From a virus, in IMG/VR virus record IMGVR_UViG_3300043464_001570, positions 1-29,564 of that record: a stretch of DNA of 29,564 nucleotides, one strand, 5' to 3'. The translations under genes and the position numbers were made by a program. The notes under the pieces were generated by a model that was not told the origin of the DNA, did no database searches, and was given only the letters and a program-made list of their open reading frames with translations. Every line of letters starts with the position of its first letter. Positions within the stretch are counted from its first letter, which is position 1. Shown here piece by piece: positions 23,069 to 29,564 of the stretch.

Positions 23069-23207
23069 GTGCGCTATTGGAAACGGCTTCCATATAGGAC
23101 GGGATTAGGCGGTGTTTATTGGGGTTGCTGCACACCGGTGGTTCACTCAGCTTGACGTACACGGTGCACGTGCGCTTGCATCGGGGGCAACGGTAGGTCT
23201 GTCTCAC
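23034..23207 (-). CDS. Small Cys-rich zinc-finger-like protein
   Basis: The gene encodes 57 aa starting at GTG, overlapping the stop of the previous gene (GTGA). Residues 6-15 read RCPRCKRTCT, a CxxC knuckle, followed by SEPPVC near residue 26. Small proteins of this look (YRCPxC...V...SEPPxC) are common in actinophage genomes and probably bind zinc; their role is unknown. The 3' end runs through the loop and one arm of the plus-strand terminator. No strong ribosome site is seen, so it probably depends on translational coupling. Confidence 0.65.
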   Translation of the reverse strand: MRQTYRCPRCKRTCTVYVKLSEPPVCSNPNKHRLIPSYMEAVSNSAQKKSDPLNQPD

Positions 23208-23452
23208 GGCTCGTACACAATGATCGGGGTACGTTCACCGGCCCATAATCCTACGATGTTGTACTCGACATACTCGGAAGCGTCGTCCTCGTCCATCCCC
23301 TGCTCGATGAATGATTGCACGAGACGCCGGTATGAATAGATTGCGACCGGCTCCATATCGACACGGGATCCGTAGCCAATAAGTGCGCTATCGCAAGCGT
23401 CAAACAGCACAGCACCATCGGCGTACTCGTTGATGAAGTCTCGTGTGTTCAT
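23204..23452 (-). CDS. Small acidic protein, unknown function
   Basis: The gene encodes 82 aa; an upstream in-frame start exists, but AGGAG 7 nt before this ATG and the ATGA overlap with the preceding gene fix the start. It is acidic with many Asp/Glu and Tyr residues (DDASEYVEYNIVGLWAGE). It has no recognised domain. It forms an overlapping chain with the Cys-rich genes on both sides. Confidence 0.65.
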   Translation of the reverse strand: MNTRDFINEYADGAVLFDACDSALIGYGSRVDMEPVAIYSYRRLVQSFIEQGMDEDDASEYVEYNIVGLWAGERTPIIVYEP

Positions 23453-23766
23453 TGTGTTCTCCTGCATGAGCAAAATTGGGATGTCCTGTAGGTGAAGCCG
23501 AGTTGTTGGATGGGTGTGCCTTCGATGAAGCCGGTGTTTCCGCACTTGTCGCAACCGATCTCTGCGAGTTGACGGTTCATGACCTTACGGAACATCGCTT
23601 CAATAGCGTTCAAGTCTGGGAACTTTGGTAACGGTTTGCAGTCTGCGAGCACTTGTTTGCCGTGTTCGCTGGTTGCGTCGATGATGATTTCGGAGTGTTT
23701 CCACCCGTTCTTCAACGTGTTTCGTGCGATGTTCGTGGTTGGCCAGAATGAGCAGAGGCGGTCCAC
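23449..23766 (-). CDS. Protein with C-terminal zinc-knuckle motif
   Basis: The gene encodes 105 aa from a GTG start. Residues 1-65 are helical with a KFPDLNAIEAMFRKVM segment. The C-terminus holds CDKCGNTGF and CSC, a pattern resembling the DnaJ-type or phage zinc knuckle CxxCxGxG...CxC. It may bind zinc and nucleic acid. The start is uncertain: no good ribosome site precedes GTG, and the same frame continues upstream for 10 sense codons to the TAA of the coiled-coil gene. Confidence 0.6.
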   Translation of the reverse strand: MDRLCSFWPTTNIARNTLKNGWKHSEIIIDATSEHGKQVLADCKPLPKFPDLNAIEAMFRKVMNRQLAEIGCDKCGNTGFIEGTPIQQLGFTYRTSQFCSCRRTQ

Positions 23767-23796
23767 AAAGAGATCTATTTCCGCTGCTGAAGTTGT

Positions 23797-24012
23797 TTAG
23801 AGTTCGATGCCTTGCGCGATATGTGTGCGCAGGCGTGAGATCACACTCGTTGCTTCCTTCAAACGGCGGCGAGTGTCCTCCAGCTCGTTGTGCAGATCCT
23901 CGGCCACGTCTTTGAGGTCGTCGCGTTCGTCACGCAGACGCTCGTTCGCGATACGCAAAGCATCGCACCGGTTCTGCCATTCCTCTAGTTCAAACTCGAT
24001 CTCGTCGGTCAC
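23797..24012 (-). CDS. Coiled-coil protein
   Basis: The gene encodes 71 aa from GTG (24012), which has a GGAGAGGAA site; a longer form from ATG 24048 is possible. It starts inside the end of the WhiB gene. Most of the protein is a long charged coiled coil rich in Leu, Arg, Asp and Glu (NERLRDERDDLKDVAEDL). It has no other motif. It could be an oligomerising partner of its neighbours; the role is unknown. Confidence 0.6.
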   Translation of the reverse strand: MTDEIEFELEEWQNRCDALRIANERLRDERDDLKDVAEDLHNELEDTRRRLKEATSVISRLRTHIAQGIEL

Positions 24013-24268
24013 GCCGTATTCCTCTCCGTTGTCTCGTAGTGTACCCACCCCAGATGCCGTGATGGATGTAGTTGTTCAATGCGAACTCTAGACAACGCTT
24101 CCGCACGGGGCACAGACCGCATATCTTTTTGGCTTCAGCGATTAGGATGTGCTGTTGGGGTGTGCGTGGCTCGATAAAGAACTTGTCGGCTGGCATACCT
24201 TTGCAGTTCGCGTCAGCGAAGAAACTGGTGTCGTTGTCGTATAGGGGATCCATCTCCGCGAGAATCAT
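23990..24268 (-). CDS. WhiB-family Fe-S transcription regulator
   Basis: The gene encodes 92 aa starting at the ATG after AAAGGAG. Four Cys (22, 50, 53, 59) sit in the family order C...CxxCxxxxxC and would bind a [4Fe-4S] cluster; GIWGG (71-75) is the WhiB signature turn, followed by an Arg-rich DNA-binding tail. WhiB proteins occur only in Actinobacteria and their phages, where they act with the main sigma factor. Phage copies can change host division or superinfection, as described for WhiB of mycobacteriophage TM4. It starts 2 bases after the stop of the lysozyme-like gene, so the two share a transcript. Confidence 0.9.
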   Translation of the reverse strand: MILAEMDPLYDNDTSFFADANCKGMPADKFFIEPRTPQQHILIAEAKKICGLCPVRKRCLEFALNNYIHHGIWGGYTTRQRRGIRRDRRDRV

Positions 24269-24270
24269 GG

Positions 24271-24804
24271 TTAGCTCCTTTTCCACGGTTGCCATCCTGC
24301 CACCTGCCACAACAGAAGTCCAGCCTGAAGATTGGTGAGCGGATCAAGCAGGGGTTCTTGGGTGCAGATACCCATCTGTTTGCAGATCAGTCCGGCGTAC
24401 TGCGGATGGTCCTGCTTCCAGTGCACACCGTTCAACTGGAGCAGTCCTGTGTCGGAGCGGTGGTTCCATTCGGTGACGTGAGTGATCTCACAGAACTTGT
24501 TCACTGCGTCCCCACCTCGACGGTTCGGGCAGCCACCCGATTCTCTGAGGATGATGTGACCGAGGCGTTTCCAGGTGCGTTCAGGCCAGCCAGCCTGTGC
24601 TGCTAGTTGGGGGAGCCATGAGATGTCGCCGTGACGGAACACGATGGGTGTCTCTAAACGCCTCTCAGAAGCGATAGGACCCTCTCTGAGGGGGGTGTAG
24701 GTCTGGAACGGGGGGTTGGCTGGGGCTTCGGCTGCGTAAACGATGCTGCCGAAGGCGATCAGCCCTACCGTGAGTGCGGCTGTAAGCCGTGTAAATATCC
24801 TCAT
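24271..24804 (-). CDS. Exported lysozyme-like / lytic transglycosylase protein
   Basis: The gene encodes 177 aa after a GGGAGGGAA site. Residues 1-24 form a signal peptide (basic start, hydrophobic core, cleavage near VYA-AE). The SLT/lysozyme-like domain follows, with HIILRESGG placing the catalytic Glu at residue 88, then SDTGLLQLN (117-125) and a final LQAGLLLWQVAGW helix. Four Cys (92, 105, 141, 147) could form disulfides outside the cytoplasm. The enzyme would cut peptidoglycan during lysis or remodelling. No holin is seen next to it; export would be by the host Sec system. Confidence 0.8.
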   Translation of the reverse strand: MRIFTRLTAALTVGLIAFGSIVYAAEAPANPPFQTYTPLREGPIASERRLETPIVFRHGDISWLPQLAAQAGWPERTWKRLGHIILRESGGCPNRRGGDAVNKFCEITHVTEWNHRSDTGLLQLNGVHWKQDHPQYAGLICKQMGICTQEPLLDPLTNLQAGLLLWQVAGWQPWKRS

Positions 24805-24816
24805 CGATTCCCTCCC

Positions 24817-24846
24817 AGAATATCAAAGATGACGAACAGGTTACAA
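24817..24846 (-). promoter_or_regulatory. Promoter of the lysozyme-like/WhiB operon
   Basis: On the minus strand, TTGTAA (24841-24846) and TATTCT (24817-24822) are spaced by 18 bp, with TGA before the -10 box. The -10 box lies 12 nt before the ATG, so the leader is very short and may keep only part of the ribosome site. A terminator hairpin lies just upstream. Confidence 0.5.
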
Positions 24847-24892
24847 AATAAGGGTATCGCCCCAGCCGACCAGATTTTGACATCGGCTGGGG
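24841..24892 (-). terminator. Hairpin terminator after the nuclease gene
   Basis: CCCCAGCCGA pairs perfectly with TCGGCTGGGG (10 bp, 13-nt loop); on the minus strand an interrupted T-run (CCCTTATTTT) follows. It lies between the 152-aa gene and the promoter of the lysozyme-like gene. The 30 nt after it overlap that promoter's -35 box. Confidence 0.65.
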
Positions 24893-24904
24893 AGAATCAC
24901 ACCT

Positions 24905-24920
24905 ACACCAGTGACAGTGG
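24905..24920. promoter_or_regulatory. Copy of the CCACTGnCAGTGG-type word
   Basis: ACACCAGTGACAGTGG matches the word at 4807-4822 at 14 of 16 bases. Both lie in short gaps behind a leftward gene and ahead of a new promoter. It may be a shared operator; chance is not excluded. Confidence 0.25.
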
Positions 24921-24938
24921 GTTCCCTTTGCGTGATCC

Positions 24939-25397
24939 TTACGAGATGAGAGCCAACAGCTCCGCGAACTCTGTGAGCGACATCAACACGATACCGTCAC
25001 TCGTACCATCCGGCATCGCGATCATCGCGAAAGGACGGACATCTCCCAACGCTTTGGATGCTTCAGACTGCGAACGAGCAGCATCGAAACGTGTAGCAAT
25101 CGGACCCACCTGGCTACCCGCTTTGACTTCGACACGAAACATCCCGCCCCAATGTTCCTCATGGCGAGTGCCTGCATTACCTGTCGCAGCAAGACCCAGT
25201 TTCTTCCGTGCACGTCGAGCTTTGCTATCACCCTTAGTGCGGTTCCTTCTTCCACGAGCAACAGGGTCGCCACATCCCTTGACCCGTCGTTTACCGTCAC
25301 GGCCTTCACGTCCCAAAGTTCCGAACTTAGGGCATCCAGCGACCGTGCACTTGTCTTTGCGTCCTTCACATTCTCCCTTTCGGTTCTGTTCCAGCAT
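24939..25397 (-). CDS. Putative PD-(D/E)xK-like nuclease or resolvase
   Basis: The gene encodes 152 aa. Its ATG overlaps the stop of the recT gene (TGATG); GTG one codon earlier is also possible. The N-terminal part has four Cys (10, 17, 22, 42) in a basic region, like a zinc ribbon. Then come RHEEHWGG (78-85), FRVEVKAGSQV with the Glu-x-Lys pair (90-92), AARSQSEASKA and a C-terminal strand plus helix. The E-x-K step after a strand is what the second half of a PD-(D/E)xK nuclease looks like. Similar proteins are frequent in actinophages without firm function. Its place directly behind RecT suggests a recombination role. Confidence 0.6.
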   Translation of the reverse strand: MLEQNRKGECEGRKDKCTVAGCPKFGTLGREGRDGKRRVKGCGDPVARGRRNRTKGDSKARRARKKLGLAATGNAGTRHEEHWGGMFRVEVKAGSQVGPIATRFDAARSQSEASKALGDVRPFAMIAMPDGTSDGIVLMSLTEFAELLALIS

Positions 25398-26506
25398 CAC
25401 TTCGGGTTCAGGGTGTCGATGATCTGTGATGCTTCACCCTTCGTCAAGTCATCCAGCTTGCTGATCGGGCGACCAATCGCATCGGTGCACAGTGAAGCAA
25501 GGTCTTCGTTCGTGATGATGTTCACGTTCCGTGCCATCTTGCGAATCACACCCAACTGTGGTGCGGTTGCAGGTGCGGACGGATCCTTGATCTTCGGCTT
25601 GCTGTTCGCGGGGTGTGATTGGATTGCTTCGACCGGTACCCCTTTCGCACCGAACATATCGACCAACTCAGCCTCCACATCAGCGACCGTGCGAATCGGG
25701 TAGCCTTCCACGAACTCTGGCTCAGGTTCCACAATCTCGGCATCCTGAATCGGGGAGAACAAATCCTCCTTCACCTTCTTGAACGCTGCCCGCAACGCTG
25801 GCATATCAGACTCACGGATCTCTTTGCCTTCCAGCCCAGCAGTCTTGATGACTTCGGTGTGGCTGATCGGCACAGCATCACAAGCAGCCTTGAACCGTGC
25901 CAGATTGTCTGCCGATACGACAGGGTTGATCTCACGGATCTCCGCCATCTGTGGTGCAGCTGGAGCGTTATCAGCCTGCGACATCTCCTCAGCCGTGTAC
26001 AAACCAGACAGGTCTTGTGGGAACGCTTTACGCAACGCGAGCGCCTCAGCACACTTCGCCAACATACGGTGCGGCATCTTCGCCCACAACCCCATCGGCT
26101 TCCCATCCTTGCCTGTCTGCACATACTCCTCGATACGTGCGGTAGCCGTGAAGTTGCATACCTGTCCGTCCACAATCTTGCGAACCGTCACCGTCGCAGA
26201 CAAAGGCTTACCGTTTTCTTCGACCCAGGTTTCGTCTGAACCTGCGTACTTGCCGGTGCGTTCAGCAATCAAACGGTATCCATCGATGCCAGTCTGAATG
26301 GTGTAGCGGGTGGCGTTCGCACGACCATCCCAACGACCCACCATATAGATCTGCTTTGCGAACGGATCCAACCCTGTGCGTACACACTGGTGGAAGAACA
26401 CGGCGAGATCACCGTCCGATACTTTGTCCACACCCAACTGCTTCAAGGTTGCCACCTGCTGTGGGGTGAAGCCTTGCTGGTCTGGTGCAATCACGAGGTT
26501 GCTCAT
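25397..26506 (-). CDS. bet: RecT/Bet-family single-strand annealing protein
   Basis: The gene encodes 369 aa, with AAAGGAG before ATG. The Bet/RecT pattern is clear: GLDPFAKQIYM (45-55), TGIDGYRLIAERTG (72-85), and MPHRMLAKCAEALALRKAFP (144-163). The C-terminal 170 residues are acidic with a disordered linker. The protein anneals complementary single strands exposed by the partner exonuclease, in replication and recombination of phage DNA. Its ATG overlaps the stop of the YqaJ exonuclease gene (TAATG), the usual exonuclease-annealing pair. Confidence 0.93.
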   Translation of the reverse strand: MSNLVIAPDQQGFTPQQVATLKQLGVDKVSDGDLAVFFHQCVRTGLDPFAKQIYMVGRWDGRANATRYTIQTGIDGYRLIAERTGKYAGSDETWVEENGKPLSATVTVRKIVDGQVCNFTATARIEEYVQTGKDGKPMGLWAKMPHRMLAKCAEALALRKAFPQDLSGLYTAEEMSQADNAPAAPQMAEIREINPVVSADNLARFKAACDAVPISHTEVIKTAGLEGKEIRESDMPALRAAFKKVKEDLFSPIQDAEIVEPEPEFVEGYPIRTVADVEAELVDMFGAKGVPVEAIQSHPANSKPKIKDPSAPATAPQLGVIRKMARNVNIITNEDLASLCTDAIGRPISKLDDLTKGEASQIIDTLNPK

Positions 26507-27453
26507 TACTTGCTCTCCTTTGCGACGATCCGCATGGTGCGGAATGTTGTTTCTTTTTTGAACTTGGCGGCCAACGCTGGATGCTCCGCCTCAAACTTCT
26601 TGGTATCGAACGAGGTGCGCTTGCTGTTCTTCCACGACACGACCACCGTGCCATCAACGGAACCGTATTCGCAGTCCTGCAAGATCATTGCGATCTCACC
26701 CTTCAACTGTTCTTCCAACTGTTCGGCTTGACGCTTCTGTTCACGAGCCAACGACAACCGTTCTAAAGTGTCGTAGATCTCATGGCCCAAGACGACGGTG
26801 TTTTCTATGCCCTGTGGGTAGAGGGTGGCGGCGTTGTCGTAAGTGGGATCAGCGATATCTGGCATCATGCCCATGTCAATGAAGCTGAGGAACCGGCGAA
26901 CTGCGTCAATGTGTATCTGCTTTTCGTCACTGCTCACGGTCTGTGTATGGAAATGCAGTTCCAGATTCGAGTCGAACACGATCCAGTTGATTTCGTGACT
27001 GTCAGTGCAGATCGCCTGCTGTACTCCCTGCCAATACCAATAACGTGGCAACTGTCCTTGCCAACGCTTGTTATAGGTTTTCAGTTCGTACACCTCCCCT
27101 AACGGGTCCATCCCGTCGATGGTGGACAGGAGTCGCACACCGTCCTCGTCGTATGCGTACAGCACATGGGGTTCGGTGATGGGTTTGCCCAGGATTTCGG
27201 ATGCCCACCTGAGTAGTGGTTCTTCGAGGATGGTGCCTCGTCGCATCGCATCGTTCTGTTCTTTCGGTGCAGGGGGTGTCACCGAGAGAAGTTCGACAGC
27301 GAGATCAGCTGGGGTGGTGTACTTGTGTTCGTTGTGGACGACTGCTGCGACCGATGCGGTCACACGGGTTTCCCCGTCCTTGTTTTTCCATCGAGCTGTC
27401 AACCATTCTTGGCTGCCGTGCTTCGGTTTTGGTTCTGTGTATCTGTTCTGCAT
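26506..27453 (-). CDS. YqaJ-type recombination exonuclease
   Basis: The gene encodes 315 aa starting at the ATG after GGAAGGAG; an in-frame start 19 codons upstream lacks such a site. Motifs of the lambda-exonuclease-like PD-(D/E)xK fold are in order: GSQEWLTAR (13-21), RGTILEEPLLRW (72-83, acidic), STIDGMD (110-116, Asp) and YELKTY (122-127, Glu-x-Lys), then YWQGVQQAI. It degrades one strand at DNA ends to give tails for RecT/Bet. The C-terminal part holds a coiled-coil stretch of Gln/Glu/Arg. It lies directly upstream of and coupled to bet. Confidence 0.9.
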   Translation of the reverse strand: MQNRYTEPKPKHGSQEWLTARWKNKDGETRVTASVAAVVHNEHKYTTPADLAVELLSVTPPAPKEQNDAMRRGTILEEPLLRWASEILGKPITEPHVLYAYDEDGVRLLSTIDGMDPLGEVYELKTYNKRWQGQLPRYWYWQGVQQAICTDSHEINWIVFDSNLELHFHTQTVSSDEKQIHIDAVRRFLSFIDMGMMPDIADPTYDNAATLYPQGIENTVVLGHEIYDTLERLSLAREQKRQAEQLEEQLKGEIAMILQDCEYGSVDGTVVVSWKNSKRTSFDTKKFEAEHPALAAKFKKETTFRTMRIVAKESK

Positions 27454-27484
27454 ATGGTTCTCCTTCCGTTGCAGATGGTTTACC

Positions 27485-27760
27485 TTAGGGGTGTAACGAG
27501 GTTGTGTCAAGAACCTTGATGTCTCGGACCATCCCTACTGGGATATGGATTGCGTGGATTCCTTCGCCTTTGCAGAGGGTTTGCCAGACGGTGACGTGCT
27601 GATCTTTGGAGCCTGGTTCCCCTACCGGTATCAGGAATCCTACGGTGTCTACCAGCATTTCGCCATCGTCTTCATACTTTTCTAGGTCGAGCCAGCCTGC
27701 GTCACTCATGTGGGTGTCGGCCCATTGGACGAGGACAATGGTTTTATTCGTCTGAGTCAT
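27485..27760 (-). CDS. Small phage protein, unknown function
   Basis: The gene encodes 91 aa with GGAGAAAA before ATG. It begins with a beta-rich run (TIVLVQWADTHMSDAGWLDL) and continues with a FLIPVGEPG loop. The VQWxDTH/GW pattern recalls a small family found in many phage early regions, whose function I do not know. It precedes the YqaJ gene by about 30 nt. Confidence 0.7.
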   Translation of the reverse strand: MTQTNKTIVLVQWADTHMSDAGWLDLEKYEDDGEMLVDTVGFLIPVGEPGSKDQHVTVWQTLCKGEGIHAIHIPVGMVRDIKVLDTTSLHP

Positions 27761-27839
27761 CGGTCTTTTCTCCGCAGCGTGGGGTTCGTGGGATTACACC
27801 GTCATAGACGCATGGGCAGATCTTGATGTCACGACCCAT
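27744..27839 (-). CDS. 31-aa Cys-containing small protein (tentative)
   Basis: The frame opens with ATG overlapping the previous stop and ends inside the start of the next gene. It holds CPC and a third Cys (RCGEK), a possible metal site. The ribosome site is weak (AAAGAG). Overlaps on both sides fit the packed style of this arm, but the gene is short enough to be chance. Confidence 0.4.
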   Translation of the reverse strand: MGRDIKICPCVYDGVIPRTPRCGEKTDDSDE

Positions 27840-28083
27840 AACGCTTAGTTTCTCTTTTGATAAGCGCTGCCGTTCCTTGCTGTTCTGCTTCGTCTTGCAG
27901 GTCTGGCACTACGCAATCCCAACAGGTTCGTATCTTCCAGTTTGGGCACACAGAGATGTGTAGACCCCAATTTTTCCATCGGCGCAACCGTTGAATTTCG
28001 TCGGATGCTCCAAAGCAGAGTTCCTGCTCGTTGCTCGTGTATGGAACATTGTCCAACAGTTCAGTTATATCTTTACCAGACAC
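27829..28083 (-). CDS. Small Cys/Trp-containing protein
   Basis: The gene encodes 84 aa from GTG with GAGGAG before it; a longer frame without such a site is ignored. The middle holds WKNWGLHISVC and TCWDCVVPDL, with CxxC flanked by Trp, suggesting a small metal-binding or structural knuckle. Its function is unknown. The start overlaps the end of the 52-aa gene by 11 nt. Confidence 0.65.
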   Translation of the reverse strand: MSGKDITELLDNVPYTSNEQELCFGASDEIQRLRRWKNWGLHISVCPNWKIRTCWDCVVPDLQDEAEQQGTAALIKRETKRYGS

Positions 28084-28231
28084 GGACGTTCTCCTCGTAG
28101 TGTTCTTTCGCACCCTTCGGGTCGCCTTCCTGAAGATACTCGTGCATGATGCCAGCGATGTCCTTCCACTTCTGCACCTCTGCGTCAAGCTTCTTGATGT
28201 GCTCAGTCATAACGGATAGCGGGTCTTGCAT
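28073..28231 (-). CDS. 52-aa helical protein
   Basis: The frame starts at ATG 28231, two bases after the metallophosphoesterase stop; a second ATG lies at 28210. It encodes a charged amphipathic helix (KKLDAEVQKWKDIAGIM) and ends in an acidic/aromatic tail. Fill of the gap, overlap with the next gene and helix pattern support a real gene. Its function is unknown. Confidence 0.55.
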   Translation of the reverse strand: MQDPLSVMTEHIKKLDAEVQKWKDIAGIMHEYLQEGDPKGAKEHYEENVRVW

Positions 28232-28233
28232 GG

Positions 28234-29241
28234 CTAGTCCAACCAGACTGTGTACTCGGCTGTCGTTCGACCCTTCACAGGATCCACGAAATGCAGACGC
28301 TGGGAGGGCTGTCCGACTGCTGCGATAAACGCACGAGCGTACTCGTTGTGTGACTCTGGTGAACCGGTCACGAAGATGCGACCAGCGTTAGCCATCGTGA
28401 GCGTCATCGGGGTGTGCCAGTGCCCCATATAGCAGTCTTGGAACTCCTCGACCACACCCGTAGACCAGGCGTTCACTTTGCGGAGGATGCCGAACGCTGG
28501 AGTGTTACCACCGAACGAGTTGATCTCATCACCATGCACCAGCAGTGCACGATAGGAACCGATATTCACTATTTGATACCAGTTCGATGACATCTGCCAA
28601 CTCACGTTCTTCAGATGCGCGGTGCGCTCAGACGCGATGCGATACGCCATACGGTCGATGTTGTCACCGGCAGGCATATCGCCCTTGCGACCCAACCGAC
28701 CGTGGTTGCCGTACTCGCACACCACATGAACCTTCTCAAAGAACCCAGCGAGTGAAGCCACCATCGTTTCCATCACCGAAGTCGCCTCAAACAACTGCTC
28801 AAACAGATGCGCCTCAACCTCGTACGCCTGTCCTGGGAAGATGCCGATGCCTTCCACCATGTCGCCACCAAACATCAAAGTGCACTCCTTGACGGGATGA
28901 TCCGCACGTTGGATGTCGGTGAGCGTCATCACTTTCTCGGTGAACTGCTCGATTCGTTTCGCCAGCGTGGACACACCGAACGACACGGTGCGCTTACCCA
29001 GCTGCCAGTCCGTAGCGTGAACCAACGCAACCTCGGTCTTACCTTTGCGGGTGTCCTTCTTGAATGGGACAGGTTTACGGGTTGGGGTGGCACGGGCCGC
29101 GTCACGCGCAGCCTGATACACCGCCTCCACCATGTCATCCGACCGCTTCTTCGCACGAGCTTCCTTCTGCTGTGCAGTCTTCAACGCTGCACGAAGATCA
29201 GCGATCTCGGCCTCTAACTGGATTTCGCGTTCAAGCGCCAT
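28234..29241 (-). CDS. Metallophosphoesterase (SbcD/Mre11-like phosphatase or nuclease)
   Basis: The gene encodes 335 aa with AAAGGAA before ATG. Residues 1-50 form a coiled coil. The calcineurin-like metal motifs follow in order: ATDWQ (76-80; the usual D-x-H has Gln in place of His), GGDMVEG (125-131), YGNHGR (177-182), VHGDE (235-239) and GHWHTP (273-278). Such phage proteins are usually called DNA repair exonucleases or phosphoesterases. The family includes both DNA nucleases and phosphatases, and the sequence does not settle which. It lies in the replication/recombination arm. Confidence 0.85.
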   Translation of the reverse strand: MALEREIQLEAEIADLRAALKTAQQKEARAKKRSDDMVEAVYQAARDAARATPTRKPVPFKKDTRKGKTEVALVHATDWQLGKRTVSFGVSTLAKRIEQFTEKVMTLTDIQRADHPVKECTLMFGGDMVEGIGIFPGQAYEVEAHLFEQLFEATSVMETMVASLAGFFEKVHVVCEYGNHGRLGRKGDMPAGDNIDRMAYRIASERTAHLKNVSWQMSSNWYQIVNIGSYRALLVHGDEINSFGGNTPAFGILRKVNAWSTGVVEEFQDCYMGHWHTPMTLTMANAGRIFVTGSPESHNEYARAFIAAVGQPSQRLHFVDPVKGRTTAEYTVWLD

Positions 29242-29479
29242 GACTGTATTCCTTTCGACGATAAGTAGCGATGGATGCGGCAGTCAACTTGATTCCCCTG
29301 TTCGCGAGCGCTCGACTTATCGCCCCAGCAGAAATGCTGTGGTCGTTGATCGCCGCCCAGAAGTCGTCACGATCCTCGTCGGGTAGTTCTTCAGCGATAC
29401 TGAAGATGAGCGGTCTGCGACCGCTAGTTCCCTGCGCTTCTTTTATTTCGGTTAGCAGACTTCCCTTTGTCTTGCTCAC
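29231..29479 (-). CDS. Small protein with helix-turn-helix-like C-terminus
   Basis: The gene encodes 82 aa from GTG with TTGGAG upstream. It overlaps the metallophosphoesterase start by 11 nt. The C-terminal half (ISAGAISRALANRGIKLTAASIATYRR) reads as a helix-turn-helix, with a short acidic helix before it (ELPDEDRDDFWAAI). It may bind DNA, perhaps as a regulator. The pattern (SxxAISRAL...G..) is shared by many small phage proteins. Confidence 0.65.
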   Translation of the reverse strand: MSKTKGSLLTEIKEAQGTSGRRPLIFSIAEELPDEDRDDFWAAINDHSISAGAISRALANRGIKLTAASIATYRRKEYSHGA

Positions 29480-29564
29480 GCTGTTCTCCAATCAATGCGT
29501 TGATCTTCTCGATTACATCCCACAACGCATCAGCTTGATCTCTTGCCGGTGTCACCCTCAAAAG
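29424..29564 (-). CDS. 3' end of a further leftward gene (partial)
   Basis: A frame enters from the right edge and ends at TAG 29424. The visible 46 codons form a helix (DQADALWDVIEKINALIGEQ) and a basic tail. A GTG at the fourth visible codon could instead be its start. It overlaps the next gene by 56 nt, which is longer than the other overlaps here. Confidence 0.4.
   Translation of the reverse strand, partial: LLRVTPARDQADALWDVIEKINALIGEQREQDKGKSANRNKRSAGN

Noticed and set aside
25619-26239. 206-codon plus-strand frame opposite bet
   Set aside because: It is antisense to a confidently assigned RecT/Bet gene; its composition (many His, Leu, Arg) is that of a reverse-strand shadow.
1-29564. 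Integrase, attachment site or transposase
   Set aside because: No tyrosine or serine recombinase motif, no transposase frame and no flanking direct repeats of an insertion were found on either strand.

Overview
The window reads as part of a tailed double-stranded DNA phage (or phage-plasmid) of an actinobacterial host. A WhiB-type Fe-S regulator, leaderless genes behind TANNNT boxes and TTGTCCACA-type DnaA boxes all point to Actinobacteria. The virion module is of N4-gp56 capsid type. No integrase, rRNA, tRNA or CRISPR array was recognised.

Layout. (1) Positions 1-19000, minus strand: a late virion module in transcription order. It starts with two small basic proteins, then terminase large subunit, a further basic protein, portal, five poorly conserved virion proteins (125, 1523, 262, 691 and 358 aa), a scaffold-like protein, an N4-gp56-family major capsid protein, a decoration/fibre-type protein, a repeat-rich fibre-like protein, two small proteins and a glycosyltransferase cut by the window edge. 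Several units start at an extended -10 box (TGNTANNNT) placed 6-7 nt before the start codon, so their mRNAs are probably leaderless. Strong hairpin terminators follow the capsid gene and the 98-aa basic-protein gene. (2) 19000-19695, no gene: three DnaA-box matches, two interlocking inverted repeats that could form a pseudoknot, and a candidate plus-strand promoter. Genes run away from this stretch on both sides, so it is a candidate replication origin and control region. (3) 19696-22956, plus strand: a compact run of ten small genes of visibly different composition (more GC-rich, many CGG, GCG, ATA and CTA codons). It includes an ArdC-like N-terminal-domain protein, an ArdA antirestriction protein with an extra Cys-rich insert, and a winged-helix-like protein. 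Two of the longer gaps carry the same multi-hairpin layout. The run ends at a strong terminator at 23011-23068. (4) 23034-29564, minus strand: early and middle genes. These comprise small Cys-rich proteins, a coiled-coil protein, WhiB, an exported lysozyme-like protein, a putative nuclease, a RecT/Bet annealing protein, a YqaJ exonuclease, several small genes and a metallophosphoesterase.

How the parts fit together. The right arm supplies recombination (YqaJ with RecT/Bet, plus a metallophosphoesterase), cell-wall entry or lysis, and host-type regulation. The left arm packages DNA and builds the virion. The central plus-strand cassette looks like a plasmid-derived counter-defence island inserted beside a DnaA-dependent origin. 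This last reading is inference from gene content, composition and DnaA boxes.
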